Both the position numbers and the translations under genes were made by a program. A stretch of DNA of 64,000 nucleotides, taken from contig NZ_LZEW01000033.1 in assembly GCF_001676155.1 (NCBI RefSeq), positions 62,001 through 126,000 on the forward strand, in the 5' to 3' direction. The DNA is from Morganella psychrotolerans. GTDB taxonomy: Bacteria > Pseudomonadota > Gammaproteobacteria > Enterobacterales > Enterobacteriaceae. Shown piece by piece: positions 20,153-30,627 of the stretch. Under the pieces are notes generated by a model that was given only the letters and a program-made list of their open reading frames with translations, searched no databases and had not been told where the DNA came from. Each line of letters begins with the position of its first letter. Position 1 is the first letter of the stretch.

Positions 20153-21106
20153 ATGAACTACAAAAAGAGTATCGGGATAGTCATGCTGCTCGCAGCCACG
20201 CTTTTATCAGGCGGGTGCGACATGGTGTTGATGGATCCAAAAGGCACTATCGGAGCGCAGCAGAAAACGCTGATCTTAACTGCAATTGGTCTGATGCTTA
20301 TTGTGGTCATTCCGGTCATTATCATGACAATTGTTTTTGCCATGCGCTACCGGGAAGCAAAAAAAGCAACTTACCGTCCTAACTGGGCACATTCAAACAA
20401 AATTGAACTTGTCGTCTGGACCGTTCCAATCATTATCATTCTGATTCTGGGAACAATTACGTGGAAAACCACCCACGAACTGGATCCTTACAAACCCCTG
20501 GTCAGTGATCAGAAACCTGTCACTATTCAGGTTATTTCTATGGATTGGAAATGGTTATTTATCTATCCGGATCAAGGTATTGCCACTGTGAATGAGATTG
20601 CATTCCCGGTCGGTGTTCCTGTCAATTTCAAAATCACCTCTGACTCTGTAATGAATTCATTTTTCATTCCGCAGTTAGGCGGCCAGATTTACGCAATGGC
20701 CGGCATGCAAACCAAACTGCATCTTATTGCTGATGAACCGGGTGTGTATAAGGGGATTTCCGCGAGTTACAGCGGTCATGGTTTCTCTGACATGAAATTT
20801 ACCGCAACCGCCACCCCGACACGCGAAGCCTTTGATGAATGGGTTGCCAAAGTGAAAGCTTCACCGGATACCCTGAACACCACTGACGCGTTCAATGCAT
20901 TAGCAAAACCGAGCGTTAATAACCCGGTCGCCTACTTCTCAACCGTCAAGCCAAACCTGTTTGTGGACACCATTAACAAATTTGGTCATGCCGGTCATGG
21001 CAGCGCGAAAATGCAGGAAGGCGAAAGCCATTCAATGATGGATATGAGTGCAGATGAGCATGGCGGTCATATGCCTGCGGCAACTCATACCGGGAATAAG
21101 GGGTAA
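20153..21106 (+). CDS. cyoA: CyoA, cytochrome bo3 ubiquinol oxidase subunit II
   Basis: Subunit II of the proton-pumping quinol oxidase. The N-terminal lipoprotein signal ends LLSGGC, a slightly unusual box with Gly at -2. Two membrane helices follow ([18 protein letters not shown] and [16 protein letters not shown]), then the periplasmic cupredoxin domain without copper ligands ([20 protein letters not shown]). The C-terminus is His/Met/Asp-rich ([10 protein letters not shown]). The frame extends to a TTG at 20132, but the ATG at 20153 gives MNYKKSIG, which aligns with E. coli and has a GGATGAG site upstream. Confidence 0.96.
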   Translation: MNYKKSIGIVMLLAATLLSGGCDMVLMDPKGTIGAQQKTLILTAIGLMLIVVIPVIIMTIVFAMRYREAKKATYRPNWAHSNKIELVVWTVPIIIILILGTITWKTTHELDPYKPLVSDQKPVTIQVISMDWKWLFIYPDQGIATVNEIAFPVGVPVNFKITSDSVMNSFFIPQLGGQIYAMAGMQTKLHLIADEPGVYKGISASYSGHGFSDMKFTATATPTREAFDEWVAKVKASPDTLNTTDAFNALAKPSVNNPVAYFSTVKPNLFVDTINKFGHAGHGSAKMQEGESHSMMDMSADEHGGHMPAATHTGNKG

Positions 21107-21109
21107 AGC

Positions 21110-23102
21110 ATGTTCGGAAAATTAACACTGGATGCAGTTCCCCTGCATGAACCGATTGTCGTTGTGACGTTACTCGGTATCGTATTAGGTGGTCTTGCAG
21201 TCCTCGGTTTAATCACCTACTTCCGTAAATGGACGTGGTTATGGACCGGATGGTTAACGACTGTTGACCATAAAAGAATTGGTATTATGTACATCATCGT
21301 GTCACTGGTGATGTTAATCCGTGGTTTCGCGGACGCCATTATGATGCGCGCCCAGCAGGCACTTTCTTCCGCCGGTGAAGCTGGGTTCCTTCCGCCTGAG
21401 CATTACGATCAAATATTTACCGCTCACGGCGTTATCATGATCTTCTTTGTGGCTACGCCATTTGTTGTTGGTCTGATGAACCTGGTTGTGCCACTGCAGA
21501 TTGGTGCGCGTGATGTTGCCTTCCCGTTCCTGAACTCCCTGAGTTTCTGGTTCTTTGTCGTCGGCGTCCTGTTAGTGAATATTTCACTGGGTGTCGGTGA
21601 GTTCGCACAGACCGGCTGGCTGGCTTATCCGCCATTATCCGGGCTTGAATATAACCCGGGTGTCGGGGTGGATTACTGGCTGTGGAGTCTTCAGATTTCC
21701 GGTATAGGTACATTGCTGACCGGGGTTAACTTCTTTGCCACCGTGCTGCGTATGCGCGCACCGGGTATGTCGATGATGAAAATGCCGGTCTTTACCTGGG
21801 CGGCATTCTGTACCAACATCCTGATTATCGCTGCATTCCCGATTCTGACTGTTACCTTAACCGGCCTGACGCTTGACCGTTACATGGGCACCCATTTCTT
21901 TACCAACGATATGGGCGGCAACATGATGATGTACATCAATCTGGTGTGGGCATGGGGTCACCCGGAAGTGTATATCCTGGTTCTGCCGGTATTCGGGGTC
22001 TTCTCTGAAGTCACTGCGACATTCTCGAAAAAACGTCTGTTCGGCTACACCTCACTGGTGTGGGCAACCATCGCGATTACCGTGCTTTCTTTTATCGTCT
22101 GGCTGCATCACTTCTTTACCATGGGTTCCGGTGCAAACGTCAATGCCTTCTTTGGTATTGCCACGATGATTATCTCCATTCCGACAGGCGTGAAGATATT
22201 TAACTGGCTGTTCACCATGTATCAGGGCCGCATTGAACTGAAAACACCTATGCTCTGGACTATCGGCTTCATTATCACCTTCTCTGTCGGTGGTATGACC
22301 GGGGTTCTGCTGGCAGTGCCGGGTGCAAACTTTGTACTTCATAACAGCCTGTTCCTGATTGCACACTTCCATAACGTGATTATCGGCGGTGTGGTCTTCG
22401 GATGCTTTGCCGGTACGGCTTACTGGTTCCCTAAAGCCTTCGGTTTCACGCTGAACGAAAAATGGGGTGTCCGCGCATTCTGGTGCTGGTTCATCGGTTT
22501 CTTCGTTGCCTTTATGCCGGTCTACGTGCTGGGCTTTATGGGAATGACCCGTCGCATCAGCCAGAACATTGACCCGGTATTCCATACCATGCTGGTTATT
22601 GCAGCCGTTGGTGTGGCGATTATCGGTGTCGGTATTCTGTGCCAGGTTATTCAGTTCTACGTCAGTATCCGTGATCGTGACCTGAACCGTGACCTGACCG
22701 GTGACCCTTGGGGCGGACGTACACTGGAGTGGGCGACATCATCACCACCGCCGTTCTATAACTTTGCGCAAGTTCCGGATGTTCAGTCCCGCGATGAATG
22801 GTGGGACATGAAAGAAAAAGGTACCGCTTACAAACGCCCTGCAAAATATGAAGATGTCCATATGCCGAAAAATACGGCAGCAGGTGTGATTATCGCCGGT
22901 TTCAGCCTGATCTTTGGTTTCGCCATGATCTGGCATATCTGGTGGCTCGCGATTGTCGGTTTCGCCGGTATGATCGTGACCTGGATTGTAAAAAGCTTCG
23001 ATGAAGATGTGGATTACTATGTTCCTGTGGCGGAAGTCGAAAAAAATCGAGAACGCCCACTACGAACAACTGAGCAAGGCAGGTGCGGATAATGTCAACT
23101 AA
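21110..23102 (+). CDS. cyoB: CyoB, bo3 oxidase subunit I, C-terminus frame broken by +1 base in an A7 tract
   Basis: Catalytic subunit carrying low-spin heme b and the heme o3-CuB centre. Conserved features are the [13 protein letters not shown] heme-ligand helix, [15 protein letters not shown] with the cross-linked His-Tyr pair, HHFFTMG for CuB, and [10 protein letters not shown]. As given, the frame ends at 23092 after a foreign tail ([16 protein letters not shown]). Deleting one A of the seven at 23040-23046 restores [20 protein letters not shown] and 663 residues, identical in length to E. coli. The restored stop (23100-23102) overlaps the cyoC start by 11 bases. Confidence 0.94.
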
Positions 23103-23706
23103 TACCCTGACTCAACATAATAACGCCCATGATGATCATGGGCATCACGATGCAGGCGCGACCAAAGTCTTCGGATTCTGGATCTACCTGATGAGTGACC
23201 TTATTCTGTTTGCGAGTCTTTTCGCCATCTACGTGGTACTGAAAGACGGTACTGCGGGCGGCCCGGCCGGCAAAGATATCTTTAATCTGCCGTTCGTTCT
23301 GGTTGAAACCTTCCTGCTGTTATTCAGCAGTATTACCTATGGTTTTGCCATGCTGGCGATGAACCGTAACAAGGTCAGTCAGGTTAATCTGTGGTTATTC
23401 GTTACTTTCCTGCTCGGCCTCGGTTTCGTGGCAATGGAAATCTATGAATTCCATGAATTAATCAGTGAAGGTTATGGTCCTGATCGCAGCGGCTTCCTGT
23501 CCGGCTTCTTCACCCTGGTCGCAACACACGGTATTCACGTTACCGCCGGTCTTATCTGGATAATTATCATGATTATCCAGAACAGCCGCCGCGGACTCAC
23601 GGAAGTGAACAAGACGCGCCTGAGCTGCCTGAGCCTGTTCTGGCACTTCCTGGACGTTGTCTGGATTTGTGTGTTCACCGTTGTTTATCTGTTGGGGGCA
23701 CTGTAA
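23092..23706 (+). CDS. cyoC: CyoC, bo3 oxidase subunit III
   Basis: Membrane subunit III, 204 residues, five predicted helices, with a His/Asp-rich N-terminus ([14 protein letters not shown]) and conserved [14 protein letters not shown] and [19 protein letters not shown]. An upstream GTG at 23083 is in frame, but the ATG at 23092 (MSTNTLTQ) matches E. coli. Translation is probably coupled to cyoB. Confidence 0.96.
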   Translation: MSTNTLTQHNNAHDDHGHHDAGATKVFGFWIYLMSDLILFASLFAIYVVLKDGTAGGPAGKDIFNLPFVLVETFLLLFSSITYGFAMLAMNRNKVSQVNLWLFVTFLLGLGFVAMEIYEFHELISEGYGPDRSGFLSGFFTLVATHGIHVTAGLIWIIIMIIQNSRRGLTEVNKTRLSCLSLFWHFLDVVWICVFTVVYLLGAL

Positions 23707-24038
23707 TGGGTCATTCAAATACAGCAAATACCGGTGCAAGCCACGGTAGTGTGAAAACTTATCTGATTGGCTTTATTCTGTCCGTCATTCTGACAGTAGT
23801 GCCGTTTTACATGGTTATCGAGGGCACAGCATCACCATCCGTGATTCTGGCGACCGTCGTCATTAGCGCCGTTGTACAGATTTTGGTTCACCTGGTGTGC
23901 TTCTTACACATGAATACCGCCTCTGAAGAGCGCTGGAACCTGATTGCGTTCCTGTTCACTCTCCTCATTATCGGTATCGTGGTAATTGGTTCGCTGTGGA
24001 TTATGTACAACCTGAACATCAATATGATGGTTGATTAA
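23706..24038 (+). CDS. cyoD: CyoD, bo3 oxidase subunit IV
   Basis: Small membrane subunit (110 residues, three helices) needed for assembly of the CuB site in E. coli. It starts [19 protein letters not shown]. The ATG shares its A with the cyoC TAA (TAATG), a classic coupling arrangement, with GGGGG just upstream. The much longer frame from 23667 is rejected in favour of this start. Confidence 0.95.
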   Translation: MGHSNTANTGASHGSVKTYLIGFILSVILTVVPFYMVIEGTASPSVILATVVISAVVQILVHLVCFLHMNTASEERWNLIAFLFTLLIIGIVVIGSLWIMYNLNINMMVD

Positions 24039-24049
24039 AGGTTGCCTAT

Positions 24050-24934
24050 ATGATTAAGCAATACCTGCAGGTCACCAAGCCGGGAATTATTTTCGGAAAC
24101 CTGATTTCCGTGATAGGGGGATTCCTGCTCGCCTCCAAAGGCGATATTGATTACCCTCTGTTCATGGCAACATTGCTCGGTGTTTCACTGGTCGTGGCCT
24201 CCGGTTGTGTATTTAACAATTATATTGACCGCGATATTGATTCGGTCATGGAGCGCACTAAAAACCGCCCTCTGGTCAGGGGGTTGATTGACCCTAAAGT
24301 CAGTCTGGTATATGCCTCTGTACTGGGTATTGCCGGTATGGTGCTGCTTTTGGTCGCTGCCAATGCGGTTGCTATGCTGATTGCGGTTGTCGGGTTTGTT
24401 ATTTATGTCGGGGTTTACAGCCTCTATATGAAACGCAAATCCGTTTACGGTACGCTGGTCGGTAGCTTATCCGGTGCCGCTCCGCCGGTCATCGGTTACT
24501 GTGCAGTGACGGGGCAGTTTGATACCGGTGCGCTTATCCTGTTGTTAATCTTCAGTTTATGGCAGATGCCGCATTCGTATGCAATTGCCATCTTCCGTTT
24601 CAAAGATTACCAGGCGGCCAATATCCCTGTATTGCCGGTGATTAAAGGTATCTCTGTGGCGAAAAACCACATTATCCTGTACATCATCGCCTTTATGTTT
24701 GCCACTCTGATGCTCGCCATCAGTGGTTACGCGGGATATAAATACCTGATTGTCGCGGCGGCAGTCAGTGTGTGGTGGCTGGGAATGGCGCTGTCGGGCT
24801 ATAAAACAACTAACGATCGCCTGTGGGCGCGTAAGCTGTTTGTATTCTCCATCGTCGCCATTACGTCACTCAGTGTCATGATGTCAGTGGACCCGGGTGT
24901 CGCTAATGAGACTCTGCTGGCTTACGTCCGCTAA
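24050..24934 (+). CDS. cyoE: CyoE, protoheme IX farnesyltransferase (heme o synthase)
   Basis: UbiA-family membrane prenyltransferase, 294 residues, that attaches a farnesyl group to heme b to make heme o for CyoB. The first Asp-rich motif is [20 protein letters not shown]. The second-loop motifs (YTLYLKR-like YSLYMKRKS and [17 protein letters not shown]) are present. It is the last gene of the cyo operon, 11 bases after cyoD. Confidence 0.97.
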   Translation: MIKQYLQVTKPGIIFGNLISVIGGFLLASKGDIDYPLFMATLLGVSLVVASGCVFNNYIDRDIDSVMERTKNRPLVRGLIDPKVSLVYASVLGIAGMVLLLVAANAVAMLIAVVGFVIYVGVYSLYMKRKSVYGTLVGSLSGAAPPVIGYCAVTGQFDTGALILLLIFSLWQMPHSYAIAIFRFKDYQAANIPVLPVIKGISVAKNHIILYIIAFMFATLMLAISGYAGYKYLIVAAAVSVWWLGMALSGYKTTNDRLWARKLFVFSIVAITSLSVMMSVDPGVANETLLAYVR

Positions 24935-24953
24935 TACCCGTTCTCTGTAATAA

Positions 24954-24981
24954 CAAAATGGCAGGGTTCCCCTGCCATTTT
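24954..24981 (+). terminator. Terminator after the cyo operon
   Basis: AAAATGGCAGGG and CCTGCCATTTT form a hairpin with a short T-run, 20 bases after the cyoE stop. Confidence 0.85.
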
Positions 24982-25042
24982 GTGTTTAGCAAAAACCGCA
25001 AATCTCATTAGAATGTGGTGTCTGTCTTTTTGAGGTTACTCC

Positions 25043-26404
25043 ATGAACGATAATAAAATGACCCCGTCCGAGCGTCGTGCGACCTGGGGGTTAGGCTCGG
25101 TATTTTCTTTGCGCATGCTCGGCATGTTCATGGTACTCCCCGTTATCACCACTTTCGGTCTTGATCTTAAAGATGCCACCAGCACCCTGACAGGCTTTGC
25201 TATTGGTGTTTATGGTCTGACTCAGGCTATCTTTCAAATCCCTTTCGGTCTGCTCTCAGACAGGATCGGACGCAAGCCGCTGATAATCGCCGGGCTGATT
25301 ATTTTTATTGCCGGCAGCCTTGTCGCCGCATTCAGTGATTCTATTTACGGCATCATTGCCGGTCGTGCCCTGCAAGGCGCGGGGGCTATTTCTGCGGCTG
25401 TAATGGCTCTTCTTTCTGATGTTACCCGCGAGCAAAACCGCACAAAAGCGATGGCTTTTATCGGGATAAGTATCGGTATCACCTTTGCTGTTGCGCTGGT
25501 TCTGGGACCGATCCTCGCGGATATCGTCGGTCTGAGCGGATTATTTCAGGGCGTTGCCCTGCTCGCGTTTCTCGGCATTATCGTCACGCTGTATGTTGTG
25601 CCGGATAATCCGGAGCACCGGAAAAACCGCGAAACCGCTATTGTTAAAGGTGCAATAAAGCAGGTCTTGCTTGATAAACAACTCACACGGCTGAATTTCG
25701 GGATCCTGGCACTCCATACTCTGCTGATGGCAACCTTTGTTGCTCTTCCGCTGGTCATGAGCGATGCGGGACTTGATCGTGCATTACACTGGAAAGCCTA
25801 TCTCTATACCATGCTGATTGCCTTTGTTTCCGTCCTGCCGTTCATTATTTACGCAGAAAAATACCGGAAAATGAAGCAGGTGTTTATCTGTTGTGTCGTG
25901 ATGATGATGCTGGCAGAAGTCACCTTTTTGCTGGCCGGGAAAAACCTTTGGTTACTTTATCTCGGGCTGCAAATTTTCTTTATTGCATTCAATGTGATGG
26001 AAGCTATTTTACCCTCCCTTATCAGTAAAGAAGCCCCCGCCGGATATAAAGGTACGGCAATGGGGATCTACTCCACCAGTCAGTTTCTCGGCGTTGCGCT
26101 CGGCGGCAGCCTCGGCGGGTTGCTGTATAACATAAACGGTGCTTTCGCTGTGTTCGGCGGCGGGCTTGTTCTGACACTTATCTGGCTGGCAGTCAGTATT
26201 ACACTGCGTCAACCGCCGTATGTCAGCAGCATTCGGCTGGACTTACCCAAAAATGATACTAATTATCAATTAATCGCAGATATATTGCGCGGGCAACCCG
26301 GGGTCAGTGATGTGGTGATTATTGAAGAGGAACGGGCAGCGTATATCAAGACTGACACAAAATTATCGAACCGCAGCCAACTGGAAGCCGTGCTACAGGG
26401 ATAA
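25043..26404 (+). CDS. yajR: YajR, MFS transporter with C-terminal YAM domain
   Basis: Drug/proton antiporter-like major facilitator, 453 residues. Twelve membrane helices are predicted, with the MFS motif A GLLSDRIGRKPL and motif B GRALQGAGAISAA. A C-terminal ferredoxin-like YAM domain follows (residues about 390-453, LIADILRGQPGVSDVVIIEE). Substrate unknown. It follows cyoE as in E. coli and converges with yajQ. Confidence 0.95.
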   Translation: MNDNKMTPSERRATWGLGSVFSLRMLGMFMVLPVITTFGLDLKDATSTLTGFAIGVYGLTQAIFQIPFGLLSDRIGRKPLIIAGLIIFIAGSLVAAFSDSIYGIIAGRALQGAGAISAAVMALLSDVTREQNRTKAMAFIGISIGITFAVALVLGPILADIVGLSGLFQGVALLAFLGIIVTLYVVPDNPEHRKNRETAIVKGAIKQVLLDKQLTRLNFGILALHTLLMATFVALPLVMSDAGLDRALHWKAYLYTMLIAFVSVLPFIIYAEKYRKMKQVFICCVVMMMLAEVTFLLAGKNLWLLYLGLQIFFIAFNVMEAILPSLISKEAPAGYKGTAMGIYSTSQFLGVALGGSLGGLLYNINGAFAVFGGGLVLTLIWLAVSITLRQPPYVSSIRLDLPKNDTNYQLIADILRGQPGVSDVVIIEEERAAYIKTDTKLSNRSQLEAVLQG

Positions 26405-26445
26405 TCAAAAACCGGCAACCTGTAAAACGGGTTGCCGGGCAATGC

Positions 26446-26938
26446 TTAATCGCGGAAATTTTTAAACTGGAACGGCTGCCCCAATTTTCCTCCACGCACC
26501 AGCGCCATAACAGCCTGCAAATCATCACGGGCTTTCCCCGTAACACGGACTTCTTCGCCCTGAATCTGCGTCTGAACTTTCAGCTTACTGTCTTTAATCA
26601 GTTTGACGATTTTTTTCGCCAGCACTGTATCAATACCCTGCAGCAATGTGGCTTCCACACTGTACATTTTTCCGCTGTGTTCCAATTCATCCGGAACTGT
26701 CAGGGATGCGCCTTCAATTCCGCGCTTTGCCAGTTTTTCGCGAACAATATCAATCAATTGGTTAACCTGGAAATCGGACTCACTGGTCACTTTAACACTG
26801 TTATTTTTTTTCATTGAGTTCAATTGTGGCGCTCACATTACGAAAATCAAAGCGACTGGTCACTTCACGCTGCGCATTTTCCACGGCGTTACGCACTTCA
26901 TGTAATTCAACTTCAGAAACAATATCAAATGATGGCAT
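26446..26938 (-). CDS. yajQ: YajQ, nucleotide-binding protein, frame interrupted by +1 base in an A8 tract
   Basis: Small cytosolic protein of the YajQ family, related members of which bind nucleotides or cyclic di-GMP. The first 47 codons ([20 protein letters not shown] to ATIELNEKK) run into a stop, and the remainder ([19 protein letters not shown] to FQFKNFRD) is in another frame. Dropping one A from the run of eight (plus-strand T run 26804-26811) joins them to a 163-residue protein, exactly the E. coli length. Start at 26938 follows GGGAGATCATACA. Confidence 0.93.
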
Positions 26939-27096
26939 TGTATGATCTCCCTATATTCAACTGACCGGCATAATACCGGGTTTATCAAACCAACAAAAGC
27001 ACTATATTTACCGCTGTATTTACTAAGGCAGCACCGATATAAAAGTGGTACTATTCAGTGATGTTGCTCACATCTTTTTCACTGTCCGGAGTCCTT

Positions 27097-27999
27097 ATGA
27101 AAATAACAGTACTGGGTTGTGGCGCAATCGGGAAACTCTGGCTTGCTGCACTGTCCGGCAATCATGAGGTGCAGGGATGGCTGCGCATTCCCCAACCCTA
27201 TCTGAATGTAAATATTGATTCTCTTAACGGAGAACCTTTCTACGGTCAATTTACCACGAATGACCCGGAATTCCTGGCTGAAACCGAATTACTGCTGGTT
27301 TGTCTGAAAGCCTGGCAGGCTTCAGAGGCTGTCAACCAGTTATTGCCGCAAATCCCCGAATCCTGCCCTGTGCTGTTACTTCATAACGGCATGGGCGTTG
27401 CCCGTGAATTATCCCGGGTAACCAATCCACTGCTGACCGGTGTCACCTCTCATGGTGCATTTGAAGAAAATGGCTTACTTCATCACACCCGCCGTGGCAT
27501 GACCCACATTGGTCCGGTCAATGATCGCGCCCGTAACTACGGTTATCTGGCTGATATTCTGCATGATGCCTTGCCTGACGTTGCCTGGCATAACGAAATT
27601 GATGCTGCCAGTTGGCAAAAACTGGCGGTGAATTGTGTTATTTCCCCGCTGACAGTCATCTATGACTGCAAAAATGGCGGGCTGATGGCGCATCTGCCAC
27701 AGATCCGCGAACTGTGTGATGAAGTCGCCCTTGTGATGCAGCGGGAAGGTATTCATACCGACAGTACTGATATCTATGAATATATCCTGCATGTAATTGA
27801 AAAAACAGCAGACAGCAGTTCATCAATGCGCCAGGATATTCTCTATGGCCGCTATACTGAAATTGATTATATTACCGGCTATCTGTTGCAGCGCGCCCGT
27901 TATCACGGAATCTTACTGCCGGAAAACATTCACGTTTACAGCCTCGTAAAACAGAAAGAGGAACACAATGCCCCCTTCAGTTCTCATTTGTCTCGCTGA
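27097..27999 (+). CDS. panE: PanE, 2-dehydropantoate 2-reductase
   Basis: NADPH-dependent ketopantoate reductase of the pantothenate and coenzyme A pathway, 300 residues. The dinucleotide fold GCGAIGKLW starts at residue 7, the catalytic lysine lies in WQKLAVNCVISPLT, and the C-terminal helical domain contains EIDYITGYL. The frame reaches 27058, but the ATG at 27097 (MKITVLGCGA) has a GGAG site six bases upstream and matches E. coli. Its end overlaps yajL by 32 bases. Confidence 0.95.
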   Translation: MKITVLGCGAIGKLWLAALSGNHEVQGWLRIPQPYLNVNIDSLNGEPFYGQFTTNDPEFLAETELLLVCLKAWQASEAVNQLLPQIPESCPVLLLHNGMGVARELSRVTNPLLTGVTSHGAFEENGLLHHTRRGMTHIGPVNDRARNYGYLADILHDALPDVAWHNEIDAASWQKLAVNCVISPLTVIYDCKNGGLMAHLPQIRELCDEVALVMQREGIHTDSTDIYEYILHVIEKTADSSSSMRQDILYGRYTEIDYITGYLLQRARYHGILLPENIHVYSLVKQKEEHNAPFSSHLSR

Positions 28000-28564
28000 C
28001 GGCTGCGAAGAAATTGAAACCGTCACCACGGCTGATTTACTCATCCGGGCTGGAATTCAGGTAACACTGGCCAGTGCCAATAATGATGGCGGTTGCCTTA
28101 TCACCGGCTCACGGGGGATTCGCTTACAGGCAGACCTGCCGCTGGTGCGTGTTGCCGATGAGCCATTTGATGCCATTGTGCTGCCGGGCGGATTAAAAGG
28201 GGCGGAAAACCTGCGGGACAGCCCGCTGGTGATTGAAAAAATCCGCCGGATGCAGTGTGAAGAGAAAATTGTGGCGGCCATCTGTGCGGCACCCTCCGTT
28301 ATCCTGGTGACTCACCAACTGTTTCCCCTCGGCAATATGACCGGCTACCCTGCATTACAGGATAAAATTCCTGCAAATCAGTGGATTAACCAACGCGTTT
28401 ATTTTGATGAGCGGGTAAATCTGCTGACCAGCCAGGGACCTGCGACCGCGATTGATTTCGCGTTGCGCCTGATTGAGCGCCTGTGCGGACAGGAAACAGC
28501 GGCGCGTGTTGCCGGCGAACTGGTTCTGCCTCCGGGGATTTGGAACTATCAGGATCCTACTTAA
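27968..28564 (+). CDS. yajL: YajL, DJ-1/ThiJ-family protein
   Basis: DJ-1/PfpI-superfamily member, 198 residues, implicated in oxidative-stress protection and protein repair. The nucleophile-elbow cysteine is in VAAICAAPSVILV, and the conserved acid that tunes it lies in LADGCEEIETVTT. VLPGGLKGAENLRDSPLV is typical. It is translationally coupled to panE by a 32-base overlap, as in E. coli. The older name ThiJ reflects a doubtful thiamine link. Confidence 0.94.
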   Translation: MPPSVLICLADGCEEIETVTTADLLIRAGIQVTLASANNDGGCLITGSRGIRLQADLPLVRVADEPFDAIVLPGGLKGAENLRDSPLVIEKIRRMQCEEKIVAAICAAPSVILVTHQLFPLGNMTGYPALQDKIPANQWINQRVYFDERVNLLTSQGPATAIDFALRLIERLCGQETAARVAGELVLPPGIWNYQDPT

Positions 28565-28594
28565 CCGATATCGGGTGATCACTGATTAAAATAA

Positions 28595-28628
28595 CAAACG
28601 CCCGGCATTTATCCTGCCGGGCGTTTTA
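28595..28628. terminator. Bidirectional terminator between yajL and the DUF4153 gene
   Basis: AAACGCCCGGCA and TGCCGGGCGTTT form a 12-bp stem with T on one side and A on the other. It can serve both convergent genes. Confidence 0.88.
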
Positions 28629-28643
28629 CTGTCTGAAATAAAA

Positions 28644-30347
28644 TCAGTATGTCTCTATCTGCTGCCACTCTTTCGGTTTCAGTGAAAAACGCCCTTCTTT
28701 GAGTGCATCCCAGTTATTTTTCCGCACTTCTGAAGACATAAATTTACTCTCCTGCGAATCCACCCGCTGCCACTCATCCGTTTCTGTCCCTTCTTCCGTC
28801 ACCACGGTTATCCTCTGCCAGACATAGCAGGAAAACGAAGATATCCGCGGCTCGTAATAACAGACAACCACATCATTTTCCCCGTCTTTATTCACATCTG
28901 CCATAAATCCGAGGCACTCAGATTCTGTTTTTTCCTGCTTACAGTACCAACTGTCCGGGAAATCAGGCTTACCCGTCCACCAGCTGTCCGGCAGTGCCGG
29001 GCTGTTTTTGGCAATAAGCAGAACTTCTTTCAGGGTAACGGTTTCGCTTTGCTCATAAGGCGAACGCTCCAGTTCCGTACTGTATTTCGGGGAAGCCTCC
29101 AGTGTGGCAAGCGCTGCTTCACCACGACGACCCAGGGATTCAAGCCGGTATTTCAGATCAGAATTTATCTTGATTTTTCCGTCACCGATTGCCGTCATCA
29201 GGCTGTTCACTGAAATACGGTTAAAATCAGCCAGCGGGCTGCTGATCACCAGTATTCCGGCAATCAAAACTAATATCCCTGCTTTATTGATAGTGCCTAA
29301 TAATCCAGCCCAGTTACTGCGGCGGCTGAGTACAGCAATGCTGTATGCGAGGATAATCGCGGTTAAAAACAGCGCAAGGGTAAATGCATACAACCGGCTC
29401 ATGCTCCAGCTGTATTGATTGACGCGCGTAAGGATCCCGTACAGCGACAGTACAGAGAAAATATTCAGTAACACGATACTGAACAACACAAAATGATTCA
29501 GCCAGCTCCGGAAACGGAATGGCTCCGGGCCTGCACCATACACCAGATTCAGCAGAATAATATTCAGGATCAGGAACCAAAGCATGGTAAATGAATCCAG
29601 CCCGCCTATCCGTGCCCCTGTACCGGCAGAGAATATAAGCCCTGCAATAAATATCACAGCAATAATATTCAGTACCGGTAACAGAACCCGGGCAACATAA
29701 CCGGCGATTTTTCCTGCCTGAAAATCAAAGGCTGAGCGCATAAAGACCAGGCTGATATTAAAACCCAGACAAAAACCAACCCAGTAAATCAGTGCATTAT
29801 CAAATATTTCACTGAGATAGGTGAGATTCACAATGCCAAACAAAAAACCGGCCAGTTTAATGATCCCGGCAACGATCCCACCAATCACACAGGCAAGGAC
29901 ACCTAATACCGCGTTCCGGATATAACTGTTAATTAAGCTGAGATAGTCAGGATTGCGAACCCCGGTACTCAGGCGTAATTGCAGCCACGGCAGCAGAAAG
30001 AAAAACAGCAGGGTCAGCATCACTATTGCAGTGAATGAATTAGACTCACTTGCTAATTTTGCCTCTCCGCCGTACCAGAAGTTAATCCAGACAATAAGCA
30101 GAACAGCACATGCAAGAAAGAGATAAAACAGTGCTGATTTCAGGCTCGTGACCAGATAGCTGCTCACTGACGGCACAAATATTGCCAGTAACATCGGCAG
30201 ATAAACAACAGGAGCAGGCAACCCGATATAATTTCGCAGCGTATAATCCGTCGCCGCATACAGAACAACGCCCTGTAAAATGGCCATGATAATAATAAAA
30301 AGATAAATATAACGGCTGAACGACGTCTGCTGTATAGCGTTTTTCAT
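28644..30347 (-). CDS. DUF4153 multi-pass membrane protein
   Basis: A 567-residue inner-membrane protein with roughly ten to twelve hydrophobic helices in the first 390 residues. The soluble C-terminal part (residues about 400-567) contains ADVNKDGENDVVVCYY, an EF-hand-like or FG-GAP-like acidic loop, and several Cys (WYCKQEK, ESECLGF). It fits the DUF4153 family, whose function is unknown. The frame extends to 30380, but the ATG at 30347 (MKNAIQQTSFSRY) has an AGGG site while the upper one has none. An ERIC-like repeat lies upstream. E. coli lacks the gene at this place. Confidence 0.8.
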   Translation of the reverse strand: MKNAIQQTSFSRYIYLFIIIMAILQGVVLYAATDYTLRNYIGLPAPVVYLPMLLAIFVPSVSSYLVTSLKSALFYLFLACAVLLIVWINFWYGGEAKLASESNSFTAIVMLTLLFFFLLPWLQLRLSTGVRNPDYLSLINSYIRNAVLGVLACVIGGIVAGIIKLAGFLFGIVNLTYLSEIFDNALIYWVGFCLGFNISLVFMRSAFDFQAGKIAGYVARVLLPVLNIIAVIFIAGLIFSAGTGARIGGLDSFTMLWFLILNIILLNLVYGAGPEPFRFRSWLNHFVLFSIVLLNIFSVLSLYGILTRVNQYSWSMSRLYAFTLALFLTAIILAYSIAVLSRRSNWAGLLGTINKAGILVLIAGILVISSPLADFNRISVNSLMTAIGDGKIKINSDLKYRLESLGRRGEAALATLEASPKYSTELERSPYEQSETVTLKEVLLIAKNSPALPDSWWTGKPDFPDSWYCKQEKTESECLGFMADVNKDGENDVVVCYYEPRISSFSCYVWQRITVVTEEGTETDEWQRVDSQESKFMSSEVRKNNWDALKEGRFSLKPKEWQQIETY

Positions 30348-30450
30348 CCCGGATCCCTGGTCAGTAAAAAAATATCGCATGTCGAAAGAACATAATATGC
30401 TTATGCATAAACGAGTATCATTTTATTCTGAAAATGATTATTTACATAGT

Positions 30451-30576
30451 TATACCCAACGTCATTCAAGATGCAGGCAGGCGGCAAGGGAAGATAGCCG
30501 GGGAGCATACACAAGTATGTGACCCGGTTAGCTGAGTGCGGCCAACACACCTGCAGTTTGAATGAATAAGGGTATA
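30451..30576 (+). repeat. ERIC-like element, full length (126 bp)
   Basis: Starts TATACCCAACGTCATTCAAG and ends TTTGAATGAATAAGGGTATA, giving imperfect terminal inverted repeats of about 27 bases. The central hairpin AGCATACACAAGTATGTG and following GACCCGG resemble the ERIC core (AAGTAAGTGACTGGGG). Size matches classic ERIC (126-127 bp). It lies between the DUF4153 gene and thiI. Confidence 0.85.
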
Positions 30577-30604
30577 AAAAACCCCGTGTTTTCACGCACA
30601 GGGT
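30574..30604 (-). terminator. Terminator after thiI
   Basis: Minus-strand CCCTGTG and CACGGGG flank a loop and are followed by TTTTTTATA, 25 bases after the thiI stop. Confidence 0.8.
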
Positions 30605-30627
30605 CAGATATTTCATTTATTCACGGT

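Noticed and set aside
22052-22585. 177-codon frame antisense to cyoB
   Set aside because: His/Asp-rich antisense shadow of membrane-helix codons.
30381-30450. Fur-box-like A/T sequence upstream of the DUF4153 gene
   Set aside because: Only partial agreement with the GATAAT repeat pattern, below what I would trust by eye.
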